53,469 nucleotides of DNA from Candidatus Epulonipiscium sp. (GTDB lineage Bacteria > Bacillota > Clostridia > Lachnospirales > JAAYNZ01). The stretch lies in contig JAAYSE010000086.1 in the NCBI GenBank assembly GCA_012524135.1, forward strand, positions 1-53,469, given 5' to 3'. Below the pieces are notes generated by a model. That model was not told where the DNA came from, ran no database searches, and saw only the letters and a list, made by a program, of their open reading frames with translations. A program made the translations under genes and the position numbers. Of the stretch, positions 31,634 to 40,759 are shown in pieces. Numbering within the stretch: the stretch's first letter is position 1; each line of letters starts with the position of its first letter.

Positions 31634-32401
31634 ATGAAAGAAGTAGTTCAATCTGTAGATCGTGCTTTATCTATTTTAGAAGTACTATCAGATCAAGAGA
31701 CAGGTTTAGGATTATCGGAAATTAGTAATCAAATAGATTTGCATAAGAGTACTGTGCATCGTTTACTAGGAACATTAATGATTCGAGGATATGTAGAACA
31801 AGATCCTCATACCAATCGATATAGTTTAACAATGAAGTTATTTGAATTAGGTAATAAAAAAATAGAAAAATTAGATGTATTAACTCTTGCCAAACCGTAT
31901 TTAAGAGAATTAGCAGACAAAACAAATGAAGTAGTTCATTTGGTGATTCGTGAAGGTGCAGAAATTATTTATATTGATAAAGTAGAAGGAGATTATACTT
32001 TGCGAATGCATTCTAGAATTGGAAGACGTAGTCCTTTATACTGTACGGCGGTTGGAAAAGTCATGATGGCTTATTTAGAGGAAGAGGAACGTAAGAAATT
32101 ATGGGAAGAAAGTGCAAAAAAAGAATATACTTCTTTTACAATTATACAATATAGCCAAATGCAAGAAGAATTAAAAAAAGTAAAAAATCAGGGCTATGCG
32201 GTCGATGATCAAGAACATGAAATAGGAGTTCGTTGTATAGGTGCTCCTATCTTTGATTATCAAGGAAATGTACATGCTGCTATTAGTGTTTCTGGTCCAG
32301 CTATTCGAATGACTCCTGAGAAAATTAAAGTTTTTGCAGGTTTTCTTTTAAAATATGGAGAAAAAATATCTAGAGAATTAGGTTATATGGGTGAAATGTA
32401 A
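31634..32401 (+). CDS. IclR-family transcriptional regulator (likely KdgR-type)
   Basis: N-terminal wHTH SVDRALSILEVLSDQETGLGLSEISNQIDLHKSTVHRLL and C-terminal effector domain; adjacent to eda-kdgK. Confidence 0.93.
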   Translation: MKEVVQSVDRALSILEVLSDQETGLGLSEISNQIDLHKSTVHRLLGTLMIRGYVEQDPHTNRYSLTMKLFELGNKKIEKLDVLTLAKPYLRELADKTNEVVHLVIREGAEIIYIDKVEGDYTLRMHSRIGRRSPLYCTAVGKVMMAYLEEEERKKLWEESAKKEYTSFTIIQYSQMQEELKKVKNQGYAVDDQEHEIGVRCIGAPIFDYQGNVHAAISVSGPAIRMTPEKIKVFAGFLLKYGEKISRELGYMGEM

Positions 32402-32425
32402 AAGATATTTTTAGTATATTTTAAG

Positions 32426-32466
32426 ATAGAACGTCATGTTGATTCCACATGACGTTCTATTTTTCC
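32426..32466 (+). terminator. Intrinsic terminator after iclR
   Basis: atagaacgtcatgt-tgattcc-acatgacgttctat followed by tttttcc. Confidence 0.9.
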
Positions 32467-32537
32467 GAAAAACGAACAATAGAGGCTATAAAATGACAAC
32501 GAGTAGGATAAACTCAAATAATAGAGGATTTTATATT

Positions 32538-32571
32538 TTGTAATATCCTTTAAAATTTCATATAATGAAAT
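32538..32571 (+). promoter_or_regulatory. eda-kdgK promoter with a palindromic operator over the -10
   Basis: TTGTAA-17-TATAAT; ATTTCAT-ata-ATGAAAT (32555-32571) overlaps the -10. Confidence 0.6.
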
Positions 32572-32617
32572 AGAGGTTTGCTACGTGAAACAACAGGAAA
32601 AGAAAGGGAGGATTTGT

Positions 32618-33265
32618 ATGATACCCAAAATGAATACATTACAACGAATTATGGATGTTGGAGTAGTAGCAGTAGTTCGAGCAGAAAATGAAGAAAAGGC
32701 TGAAAAAATAGCAAAAGCTTGTATTGATGGTGGTGTACCAGCTATTGAAATTACTTTTACAGTACCTGGTGCTCATAAAGTTATTGAATCATTAAAACAA
32801 AAATTTAATCCAGAACAATTAATTGTTGGAGCTGGAACTGTATTAGATAGTGAAACAGCTAGAGTTGCTATTTTAGCAGGTGCTGAATATATTGTAAGTC
32901 CTGCTTTTGATGAAGATACTTGTAAATTATGTAATCGCTATCAAATTCCTTATATGCCTGGTTGCATGACATTAACTGAAATGATTAAGGCTATGGAAGC
33001 AGGAGCAGATATTATTAAAGTATTTCCTGGTAATGCTTTTGGACCTGGTTTTATTAAAGATATTAAAGGTCCAGTACCTCAAGCAGTTTTAATGCCTACT
33101 GGTGGCGTTAGCTTAGATAATGTAGACCAATGGATTAAAAATGGATGTGTAGCTGTAGGAGTAGGAAGTCAGCTTACAAAAGGAGCAAAAACAGGAAACT
33201 ACGAAGAAGTTACAGAGACTGCAAAAGCTTTTGTAGAAAAAGTAAAAAAAGCAAGACAAGCATAA
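32618..33265 (+). CDS. eda: 2-dehydro-3-deoxyphosphogluconate (KDPG) aldolase
   Basis: VVAVVRAENEEKA, AIEITFTVPGA, VGAGTVLD, PGCMTLTEM, IKVFPGNAFGPGFIKDIKGP. Confidence 0.95.
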   Translation: MIPKMNTLQRIMDVGVVAVVRAENEEKAEKIAKACIDGGVPAIEITFTVPGAHKVIESLKQKFNPEQLIVGAGTVLDSETARVAILAGAEYIVSPAFDEDTCKLCNRYQIPYMPGCMTLTEMIKAMEAGADIIKVFPGNAFGPGFIKDIKGPVPQAVLMPTGGVSLDNVDQWIKNGCVAVGVGSQLTKGAKTGNYEEVTETAKAFVEKVKKARQA

Positions 33266-33308
33266 AAAAGTATTATTAATATTTTCAATATACGAGGAGG
33301 ATATAAAA

Positions 33309-34334
33309 ATGGCTAAAAAAGTTGTAACCATGGGAGAAATTATGCTTCGTTTATCTACACCTGGATATCAAAGATTTGTGCAAGCAGAATCATTTGATGT
33401 TACATATGGTGGTGGTGAAGCAAACGTAGCAGTTTCTTTAGCAAATTACGGATTAGAATCACATTTTGTAACTAAACTTCCAGAAAACCCTATCGGACAA
33501 AGTGCTGTTAACCATTTGAGAAGATATGGAGTAAATACAGACTATATTGTACGTGGTGGAGATCGTGTTGGTATCTATTATTTAGAAACTGGTGCATCTA
33601 TGAGACCATCAAAAGTAGTTTATGATAGAGCTCATGCTGCTATTGCAGAAGCAAATGTAGAAGATTTTGATTTTGATACTATTTTTGAAGGTGCAGAATG
33701 GTTTCATTTTACAGGTATTACACCTGCACTTAGTAAACAAGCAGCTAAAATTACAGAAGCAGCTTTAAAAGCAGCTAAAAAACATGGAGTGACTGTAAGT
33801 GTAGATTTAAACTATCGTAAAAACTTATGGACTCCAGAAGAAGCTCAAGCTGTAATGACAAATTTAATGCAATATGTAGATGTATGTATTGGAAATGAAG
33901 AAGATGCAGAAAAATGTTTAGGATTTAAACCAGGAGATACTGATGTTACAACAGGTAACTTAGAACTTGATGGTTACAAAAGAATATTTAAGCAAATGAT
34001 GGATAAATTTAACTTTAAATATATTGCATCTAGTTTGCGAGAAAGCTATTCAGCTTCTGATAATGGTTGGTCTGCATTAATTTATGATGGAAATGAATTC
34101 TATCGTTCAAAAGTATATGATGTTCGCATCGTAGATCGTGTTGGAGGCGGAGACTCTTTTGCATCTGGTGTAATTTATGGTTTGATTACAGGAAAGAATT
34201 TTAAAGATGCATTAGAATTTGGAGTAGCAGCATCTGCATTAAAACATACCATCCCTGGAGATTTTAATATGATGACAGAAGATGAAGTAATGAATTTAGT
34301 ACAAGGTGATGCTTCTGGACGTGTTCAACGATAA
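33309..34334 (+). CDS. kdgK: 2-keto-3-deoxygluconate kinase (PfkB family)
   Basis: PfkB sugar kinase (MGEIMLRLSTPGYQRFVQAESFDVTYGGGEANVAVSLA, DRVGGGDSFASGVIYGL) downstream of eda. Confidence 0.9.
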   Translation: MAKKVVTMGEIMLRLSTPGYQRFVQAESFDVTYGGGEANVAVSLANYGLESHFVTKLPENPIGQSAVNHLRRYGVNTDYIVRGGDRVGIYYLETGASMRPSKVVYDRAHAAIAEANVEDFDFDTIFEGAEWFHFTGITPALSKQAAKITEAALKAAKKHGVTVSVDLNYRKNLWTPEEAQAVMTNLMQYVDVCIGNEEDAEKCLGFKPGDTDVTTGNLELDGYKRIFKQMMDKFNFKYIASSLRESYSASDNGWSALIYDGNEFYRSKVYDVRIVDRVGGGDSFASGVIYGLITGKNFKDALEFGVAASALKHTIPGDFNMMTEDEVMNLVQGDASGRVQR

Positions 34335-34402
34335 ACGTTTTATAATTTAAAGATTTTCATAACATTGCTCATTTGATTTTATTTATATATAGAGAAATAT
34401 AT

Positions 34403-34430
34403 AAGGCATGCTTTTAAGCATGCCATTTTT
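34403..34430 (+). terminator. Intrinsic terminator of kdgK
   Basis: ggcatgctt-tt-aagcatgcc followed by atttttt. Confidence 0.85.
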
Positions 34431-34450
34431 TATGCCAAAAAAGGACTAGC

Positions 34451-34477
34451 ACAAAGAATTCACTCTTGTCATACATT
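34451..34477 (+). promoter_or_regulatory. Candidate sigmaK promoter of spoVFAB
   Basis: AC-N17-CATACATT, resembling sigmaK AC-N16/17-CATAnnnT. Confidence 0.35.
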
Positions 34478-34505
34478 GTATTATAAGTAGACAGGAGGGA
34501 TGTCA

Positions 34506-35393
34506 ATGGAAGATAGGCAAAATAATATTAGCGTTATTGGCGGAGATACACGTTATATAACATTAATAAAATCGTTATCGACTACATTCCAACAAATATA
34601 TGTATATGGATTTTCTGATATAGAGTTTCCATTCCCGGTTACGGTATGTGACAAAATAGAAGAAGCAATTTCTAAATCAAATTTTATTATAGGACCTATT
34701 CCTTGTTCCCAAGATAATGAGACTTTTTTTGCTCCATATCATAAAGGAAAACCTATTAAGCTTAAAGATATTGCTTCATACCTATCGAAGGAAGATACTT
34801 TTATTGCTGGTCATATGACCCCTATAGTAAAAGAAATAATAGGGAAAAAATGCACTATAATTGATTTATTAGAGAGAGAAGAATTTGCTATTTATAATGC
34901 TATTCCAACAGCAGAAGGAGCTATTCAAATAGCAATGGAAGAACAACCTATTACTCTTCATTCTAGTCAAGTGTTAATCCTTGGTTTTGGACGATGTGGG
35001 AAAATATTAGCTAATCAATTGCAAGGGTTAGGAGCTAAAGTAACAATAGCCGCTAGAAATCAGAGAGATCTTGCCTATAGTACAGCTTATGGATATCAAT
35101 CTATACGATTAAAAGATATTAAAAAGAAAATTTCTATTTTTGATTTTATTTTTAATACTATTCCTAGTAGAATTTTGGATGAAGAACATTTATCTTATGT
35201 AAGAAAAGATAGTATTATTATTGATTTAGCTTCTAAACCTGGGGGAGTTGATTATACGTCAGCTAAAAAACAGGGAGTAAAAGCTATGCTTTGTTTGGGA
35301 CTCCCCGGAAAGATGGCACCTACAACAGCAGCTTTGATTATTAAAAAAACAATTCTTGCAATTGGTGAAGAGAGGGGGAATGGAATATGTTAA
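34506..35393 (+). CDS. spoVFA: Dipicolinate synthase subunit A
   Basis: ISVIGGDTRYITLIKSL, VLILGFGRCGKILANQLQGLGAKVTIAARN. Confidence 0.95.
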   Translation: MEDRQNNISVIGGDTRYITLIKSLSTTFQQIYVYGFSDIEFPFPVTVCDKIEEAISKSNFIIGPIPCSQDNETFFAPYHKGKPIKLKDIASYLSKEDTFIAGHMTPIVKEIIGKKCTIIDLLEREEFAIYNAIPTAEGAIQIAMEEQPITLHSSQVLILGFGRCGKILANQLQGLGAKVTIAARNQRDLAYSTAYGYQSIRLKDIKKKISIFDFIFNTIPSRILDEEHLSYVRKDSIIIDLASKPGGVDYTSAKKQGVKAMLCLGLPGKMAPTTAALIIKKTILAIGEERGNGIC

Positions 35394-35974
35394 AAATTGG
35401 ATTAGCATTATGTGGTTCTTACTGTACTTATGCAAAAGTATTACCAGAAATACAACGTTTAGTGGATGAAGGGATGCAGGTTACTCCTATTATGTCTTAT
35501 GAATCTGCTAGAACAGATACCCGTTTTGGTACGGTTGAAGAACACAAGAAGTTGATTGAGAATATAACCGGTTGTAAAATTGTTAAAACTATTGTAGATG
35601 CCGAACCTATTGGACCACAAAAAACGTTAGATGCATTAATTATAGCTCCTTGTACTGGTAATACTATGGCTAAACTAGCCAATGGAATTACAGATACACC
35701 TGTTTTAATGGCAGCTAAAGCAATGCTTCGTAATGAAAGACCTGTTATTTTAGCTTTAGCAACGAATGATGGATTAGGATTAAATTTGAAAAACATGGGT
35801 ATTTTATTAAATACAAAAAATATTTATTTTGTTCCCATGGGTCAAGATGAATGGGTTAAAAAACCTAACTCTATGGTAGCTCATATGGAATTACTTTTAC
35901 CTACTTTGAGAGCTGCCTTAGAAGGGAAACAAATACAACCAGTAATTCAATCGTATTCTTTATTCAAAAAGTAG
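35387..35974 (+). CDS. spoVFB: Dipicolinate synthase subunit B (flavoprotein)
   Basis: KIGLALCGSYCTYAKVLPEI, ALIIAPCTGNTMAKLANGITDTPVLMAAKAMLRN. Confidence 0.95.
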   Translation: MLKIGLALCGSYCTYAKVLPEIQRLVDEGMQVTPIMSYESARTDTRFGTVEEHKKLIENITGCKIVKTIVDAEPIGPQKTLDALIIAPCTGNTMAKLANGITDTPVLMAAKAMLRNERPVILALATNDGLGLNLKNMGILLNTKNIYFVPMGQDEWVKKPNSMVAHMELLLPTLRAALEGKQIQPVIQSYSLFKK

Positions 35975-36009
35975 TTTAATCCTAATATAAGTTGTGATAT
36001 TATATAATT

Positions 36010-36223
36010 GTTTTAAAGTAATAATGAACATGATATAAATGTAAAGTTTAAAATAGAGTACGTGCATAATTATCTCTACTAATAAATAATTATTAATACT
36101 AATATTCATATTCATTTATATAGGACGATACTATGCACTTGTATGTTTTAAAGCAATAAAGATCAGATTAAACTTACATTTGAAAAGAAGACAATACTAT
36201 GCACTTATATGTTTTAAAGAAAT
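36010..36223. repeat. Degenerate noncoding repeats of about 66 bp
   Basis: gac[g/a]atactatgcactt[g/a]tatgttttaaag[c/a]aat at 36124-36157 and 36190-36223 (offset 66, 3 mismatches/34); partial copy ttgttttaaagtaataatga near 36009. Confidence 0.75.
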
Positions 36224-36262
36224 GAAAAAGGGAGTTACATCAAGAATTTGGATTATAAATAG

Positions 36263-36292
36263 GTATGAATAAAGACCTCTTGAAGCATAATA
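36263..36292 (+). promoter_or_regulatory. Candidate sigmaG promoter of tepA
   Basis: GTATG-N18-CATAATA, full match to gHATR-N18-CATxHTA. Confidence 0.6.
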
Positions 36293-36313
36293 AGAAAAAA
36301 AGGAGAGGTCAAT

Positions 36314-37060
36314 ATGGGAAAAAAAGAGTCTCAAGGAATAGAAAGAGATATAAAACAACGAGAAAGTGCAGAAATAATTAAAGAGTATGGTCAAACAGAA
36401 CTACCTATAAAAGAAAAAGGAAATGTAAGCGGAACGATTCATTGTTTAACGATTATTGGGCAGATTGAAGGGCATATTGTACTGCCACCTCAAAATAAAA
36501 CAACAAAATATGAACATTTATTACCTCAATTGGTTGCTATTGAAGAAGATCCTAAGATCGACGGCGTTCTTATTCTTTTAAATACGGTAGGTGGAGATGT
36601 AGAAGCAGGATTAGCGATTTCAGAAATGATTGCTTCTTTGAATAAACCAACTGTTTCTTTGGTTTTGGGTGGAGGACACTCTATTGGAGTTCCTTTAGCA
36701 GTATCCTCTGATTATTCTTTTATTGCGCCGAGTGCTACGATGATGATTCATCCTGTTAGAATGAGTGGAACTGTTGTAGGAGTAGCTCAAACCTATGAAT
36801 ATTTTGATAAAATGCAAGAGCGTATTGTAGATTTTGTTGCTAAAAATTCCAAAATTACTAAAGAACGTTTTAAAGAGCTTATGTTAGATACGGGGAAATT
36901 AGCTAAGGATGTAGGTAGTATTTTAGTAGGGGAAGAAGCAGTAGCGGAACAACTTATTGATGAAATAGGAGGTTTATCAAAAGCAATGGAGAAATTATAC
37001 AATTTGATTGCACAACAAAAGGAAATTGCAAAAAATAATTTAAATAGTAATAAAGAATAA
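36314..37060 (+). CDS. tepA: ClpP-fold protease TepA (YmfB-like)
   Basis: [61 protein letters not shown]; before ylzJ and spoIIIE. Confidence 0.9.
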   Translation: MGKKESQGIERDIKQRESAEIIKEYGQTELPIKEKGNVSGTIHCLTIIGQIEGHIVLPPQNKTTKYEHLLPQLVAIEEDPKIDGVLILLNTVGGDVEAGLAISEMIASLNKPTVSLVLGGGHSIGVPLAVSSDYSFIAPSATMMIHPVRMSGTVVGVAQTYEYFDKMQERIVDFVAKNSKITKERFKELMLDTGKLAKDVGSILVGEEAVAEQLIDEIGGLSKAMEKLYNLIAQQKEIAKNNLNSNKE

Positions 37061-37133
37061 TAGAAGAATGATTCAGTTCTGAATAAAAAATAATATAAAT
37101 AGAAGCAAAATTTGATGAAAGAGAGGAATTTTT

Positions 37134-37358
37134 ATGTACTATACTATTATGCCCCCTATTACTTCTTCAGAAAATATGGAAGAAAAAGAGATTCCACAAG
37201 GAAAAATGTGTATTTATAAAGATCAAACGATAGAGGTTATCCCTGCAGGTGATAAGTTCAAGGTACAAAGAATTTTTTCTACAGATCCTAAAGCTTATTT
37301 AGAAGCAAATTTACAACCTGGAAGTTTAATAGATCCATCTTTAATAGAGGAAATATAA
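37134..37358 (+). CDS. YlzJ-like protein
   Basis: MYYTIMPPI... small protein at the conserved position after tepA. Confidence 0.8.
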   Translation: MYYTIMPPITSSENMEEKEIPQGKMCIYKDQTIEVIPAGDKFKVQRIFSTDPKAYLEANLQPGSLIDPSLIEEI

Positions 37359-37417
37359 GATAAAATAAGAAATAAAAAATTTTATTTTTTAAAAAAAGTT
37401 TAAAATAGGAAATCACC

Positions 37418-37446
37418 TTACAAAAACAAGACAAAAATGTTATAAT
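37418..37446 (+). promoter_or_regulatory. sigmaA promoter P1 upstream of uppP
   Basis: TTACAA-17-TATAAT. Confidence 0.6.
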
Positions 37447-37460
37447 GATAAGGCAGATTA

Positions 37461-37492
37461 GTGTTAGCGATAGAGGCTAGCACTTTTTCTTT
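37461..37492 (+). terminator. Short intrinsic terminator in the uppP leader
   Basis: gtgttagc-gatagag-gctagcac followed by tttttcttt. Confidence 0.75.
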
Positions 37493-37520
37493 GAAAGAGA
37501 TCATAAAAAAGTATTAGAAT
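37491..37520 (+). promoter_or_regulatory. Possible second promoter P2 of uppP
   Basis: TTGAAA-18-TAGAAT directly after the terminator. Confidence 0.4.
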
Positions 37521-37545
37521 GATTTAAAGAAAAGGGGAAAGAGAT

Positions 37546-38415
37546 ATGTCGATAATAAAAGCAATTATTATGGGGATTGTACAGGGGATGACTGAATTTT
37601 TACCCGTTAGTAGCTCGGGGCATTTGGTTATATTTGGAAAGATATTGAGGTTGGAATTAGATACAGGCATTGTTTTTGAGGTGATGTTGCATATAGGAAC
37701 CTTAATTGCTATTTTTTGTGCTTATACCAAAGATGTATGGTCATTAATTAAAGCTGGTTTTGGTATTTTATTTGATATTCCAGAAGCAATAAAAATCCGT
37801 ATTCAAGAAGGACATTGGCCAAAAGTAGAAGAGGGAAAACAAAAAGATCCTTATCGTCGATTGATTTGGTTAATTGTAGTAGCGAGTATCCCAACGGCTC
37901 TTATAGCATTTACTTTAAAATCCTATATCGAATATTTATTTTCTTCTTTGCTAGGAACGGGAATTGCTTTATTAATTACCGGATGTTTATTATACATAGC
38001 AGATAAAGTCGTGGAAGGGAAGACTCGTTTGGAAAATATGAAATATAAAAATGCTTTAGTGATTGGGGTGGTACAAGGTTTTGCTACTATTCCTGGAATT
38101 TCTCGTTCCGGTTCTACCATTGTTACTGGATTACTTACAGATTTAGATCGAGAATCAGCGATTCGTTTTTCTTTTTTAATGTCTATTCCAGCAGTATTAG
38201 GTGCAGGTCTTTTAGAATTAAAAGATATACCTTCTGATATGGTAGGAGAAGTTTTTTCTGCTCCTTATTTAATTGGTACAGCGGTAGCAGCTATTGTTGG
38301 ATTTATTTGTATTAAAGCTTTGATTGTAGTACTTAAAAATCAAAAACTTCATTGGTTTTCGTATTATTGTTGGATTGTAGGTTTACTTGCTATTATAACC
38401 TATTGGATTGTTTAA
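37546..38415 (+). CDS. uppP: Undecaprenyl-diphosphatase
   Basis: GIVQGMTEFLPVSSSGHLVI, GFATIPGISRSGSTIVTGLL. Confidence 0.97.
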   Translation: MSIIKAIIMGIVQGMTEFLPVSSSGHLVIFGKILRLELDTGIVFEVMLHIGTLIAIFCAYTKDVWSLIKAGFGILFDIPEAIKIRIQEGHWPKVEEGKQKDPYRRLIWLIVVASIPTALIAFTLKSYIEYLFSSLLGTGIALLITGCLLYIADKVVEGKTRLENMKYKNALVIGVVQGFATIPGISRSGSTIVTGLLTDLDRESAIRFSFLMSIPAVLGAGLLELKDIPSDMVGEVFSAPYLIGTAVAAIVGFICIKALIVVLKNQKLHWFSYYCWIVGLLAIITYWIV

Positions 38416-38447
38416 AATAGATAAGAATAGATAGGAGGGGAGGAACA

Positions 38448-40742
38448 TTGGCGAAGAAAAAAAAGGGACGTTCTTTAACTAAAGAAGATTTGCTACAAGA
38501 AATTATGATAGTCTGTATTTTGGCTTTAGGATTATTATTAGCTATTAGTATTTATACTCAGCAAGCTGGATATATTGGGAAAGCAATCTCTTATGTAATG
38601 ATTGGTTTATTTGGTTTTTCAGCTTATTTTTTACCACCGATGATTATTGTATATAGTCTTTTGATTCTGTATAAAAAATGGACCCCAAATTGGAAAATAT
38701 GGATTTTAGGCGTTTTCCTACTTTTATGTTCTATTCTTGTTCATGTACTTCATCCACCTATAGTAGATGGTACATTTCTTGAAAAAATAGTTGAATATTA
38801 TCAGATGGGAGATTGGAATACAGGAGGGGTTATAGGTGCCCTGCTGGGACAAGTTTTGTTACAAATTGTAGGTATTTATGGTACGTATATTGTTCTTTTT
38901 ACTGGTTTTATTGTGGTTCTTATTTTACTTACAGAGCGTTCTTTATTTCGATGGGGTATTGGTTTTGGACGAAAAATTTGGAGAAGTTTTAAAGAAAAAA
39001 CACAACAAGGACTTGATTTCGCTACAAGACTTTTTGAAGTAGAGGTACAAGAACAGGAAGAAGAGGAGAAGTTAGAAGAATGGTTGGAACAACCCATTCA
39101 AATTCATGATCATTTACAAATGGATTCTTTAAATGTAGAAGAAAAGGAAGACAAAGCTCTTTGTTTATTGGTCCAAGAAAAAATTGAACCGAATACTGAA
39201 CTCAATACGGAACTTAATACTTTAGTACAATCAAAAGAAAAGGCAGAAGAAGAAAAAGTTGAATCTATTGCTATTTCTTCTACATCCCAAAATTCTACTT
39301 ATACCTTTCCTTCTCTAGAGCTTTTACAAAAACCAGTAGCTATGGTACAAGGAAAAGGAATGAATAAAATTCGAAAGAATGCTAAAAAGTTAGAAGATAC
39401 TTTGCAAAGTTTTGGCGTACAAGCCAAAGTGATACAAGTAAATCGTGGCCCAACAGTAACAAGATATGAAGTACAACCCAGTCAAGGAGTAAAGGTTAGC
39501 CGCATTGTTAATTTAGCGGATGATATTGCATTAAATTTAGCTGCAGCTGGGATTCGAATGGAGGCTCCTATTCCAGGAAAAGCAGCTGTTGGTATTGAAG
39601 TGCCTAATGAAGAAACGCAAGCAGTTTTTTTACGAGAAGTATTAGAAAGTAAGGACTTTGAAAACTTTCCATCTAATTTGGCTTTTGCTTTAGGAAAAGA
39701 TATAGGTGGTAATACTGTTATTACCGATATTGCTAAAATGCCACATTTATTAATTGCTGGCGCCACTGGTTCTGGAAAAAGTGTTTGCATCAATACGTTA
39801 ATTACAAGTATTATATATAAAGCAGATCCCAAGGATGTTAAATTATTACTTATTGATCCTAAGGTAGTAGAATTAAGTGTTTATAATGGAATTCCTCATC
39901 TTTTAATTCCAGTAGTAACAGATCCTAAAAAAGCAGCTAGTGCTTTGAATTGGGCTGTACAAGAGATGATTAAAAGATATAAATGGTTTGCCGAATATAG
40001 TGTTAGAGATATCAAAGGATATAATCAAATGCAACAAGAGAAAAAAGATCCAGAAATAGAACCTATGCCACAAATGGTCATTGTAATTGATGAATTAGCA
40101 GACTTAATGATGGCTGCTTCTAAAGATGTAGAAGAAGCTATTTGCCGTTTGGCTCAAATGGCTCGAGCAGCGGGTATACATTTAATTATTGCAACCCAAA
40201 GGCCTTCAGTAGATGTGATTACTGGAGTAATTAAGGCAAATATTCCGTCTCGTTTAGCCTTTGCTGTTTCTTCTGGAACAGATTCTAGAACGATTTTGGA
40301 TATGAATGGAGCAGAAAAATTATTAGGAAAAGGAGATATGCTTTTTGCTCCTGTTGGTGCACCTAAACCAATTCGTATTCAAGGTGCATTTATTTCAGAT
40401 AAAGAAGTAGAAAAAATTGTTGATTTTGTTAAACAAGATCAACCAGAAGAGTATCATGAAAAAATGTTAGAGGAAATTACTGGTGGAATTAATTTAGAAA
40501 ATGAAGAAGAGGAAGTAGATGAACATTTATCCGATGCTATTACTTTAGTCATTCAACAAGAAAAAGCATCTATCTCTATGTTACAACGAACTTTTCGTAT
40601 TGGATTTAATCGTGCTTCTAGGTTAATGGATTCTTTGGAAGCTAGAGGAATTGTAGGCCCAGATGAAGGAAGTAAACCAAGAAGAGTACTAATTTCACCT
40701 GCCGAATGGGAAAATAGGAATAATGAAGGTCAGGTTTCTTAA
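38448..40742 (+). CDS. DNA translocase FtsK/SpoIIIE
   Basis: 4TM N-terminus; [42 protein letters not shown]-terminal gamma winged helix; TTG start. Confidence 0.96.
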   Translation: MAKKKKGRSLTKEDLLQEIMIVCILALGLLLAISIYTQQAGYIGKAISYVMIGLFGFSAYFLPPMIIVYSLLILYKKWTPNWKIWILGVFLLLCSILVHVLHPPIVDGTFLEKIVEYYQMGDWNTGGVIGALLGQVLLQIVGIYGTYIVLFTGFIVVLILLTERSLFRWGIGFGRKIWRSFKEKTQQGLDFATRLFEVEVQEQEEEEKLEEWLEQPIQIHDHLQMDSLNVEEKEDKALCLLVQEKIEPNTELNTELNTLVQSKEKAEEEKVESIAISSTSQNSTYTFPSLELLQKPVAMVQGKGMNKIRKNAKKLEDTLQSFGVQAKVIQVNRGPTVTRYEVQPSQGVKVSRIVNLADDIALNLAAAGIRMEAPIPGKAAVGIEVPNEETQAVFLREVLESKDFENFPSNLAFALGKDIGGNTVITDIAKMPHLLIAGATGSGKSVCINTLITSIIYKADPKDVKLLLIDPKVVELSVYNGIPHLLIPVVTDPKKAASALNWAVQEMIKRYKWFAEYSVRDIKGYNQMQQEKKDPEIEPMPQMVIVIDELADLMMAASKDVEEAICRLAQMARAAGIHLIIATQRPSVDVITGVIKANIPSRLAFAVSSGTDSRTILDMNGAEKLLGKGDMLFAPVGAPKPIRIQGAFISDKEVEKIVDFVKQDQPEEYHEKMLEEITGGINLENEEEEVDEHLSDAITLVIQQEKASISMLQRTFRIGFNRASRLMDSLEARGIVGPDEGSKPRRVLISPAEWENRNNEGQVS

Positions 40743-40759
40743 AAAAAGGAGGATACTTT

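Noticed and set aside
39482-39832. Antisense ORF of 116 aa
   Set aside because: Inside ftsK/spoIIIE coding sequence; chance open frame.
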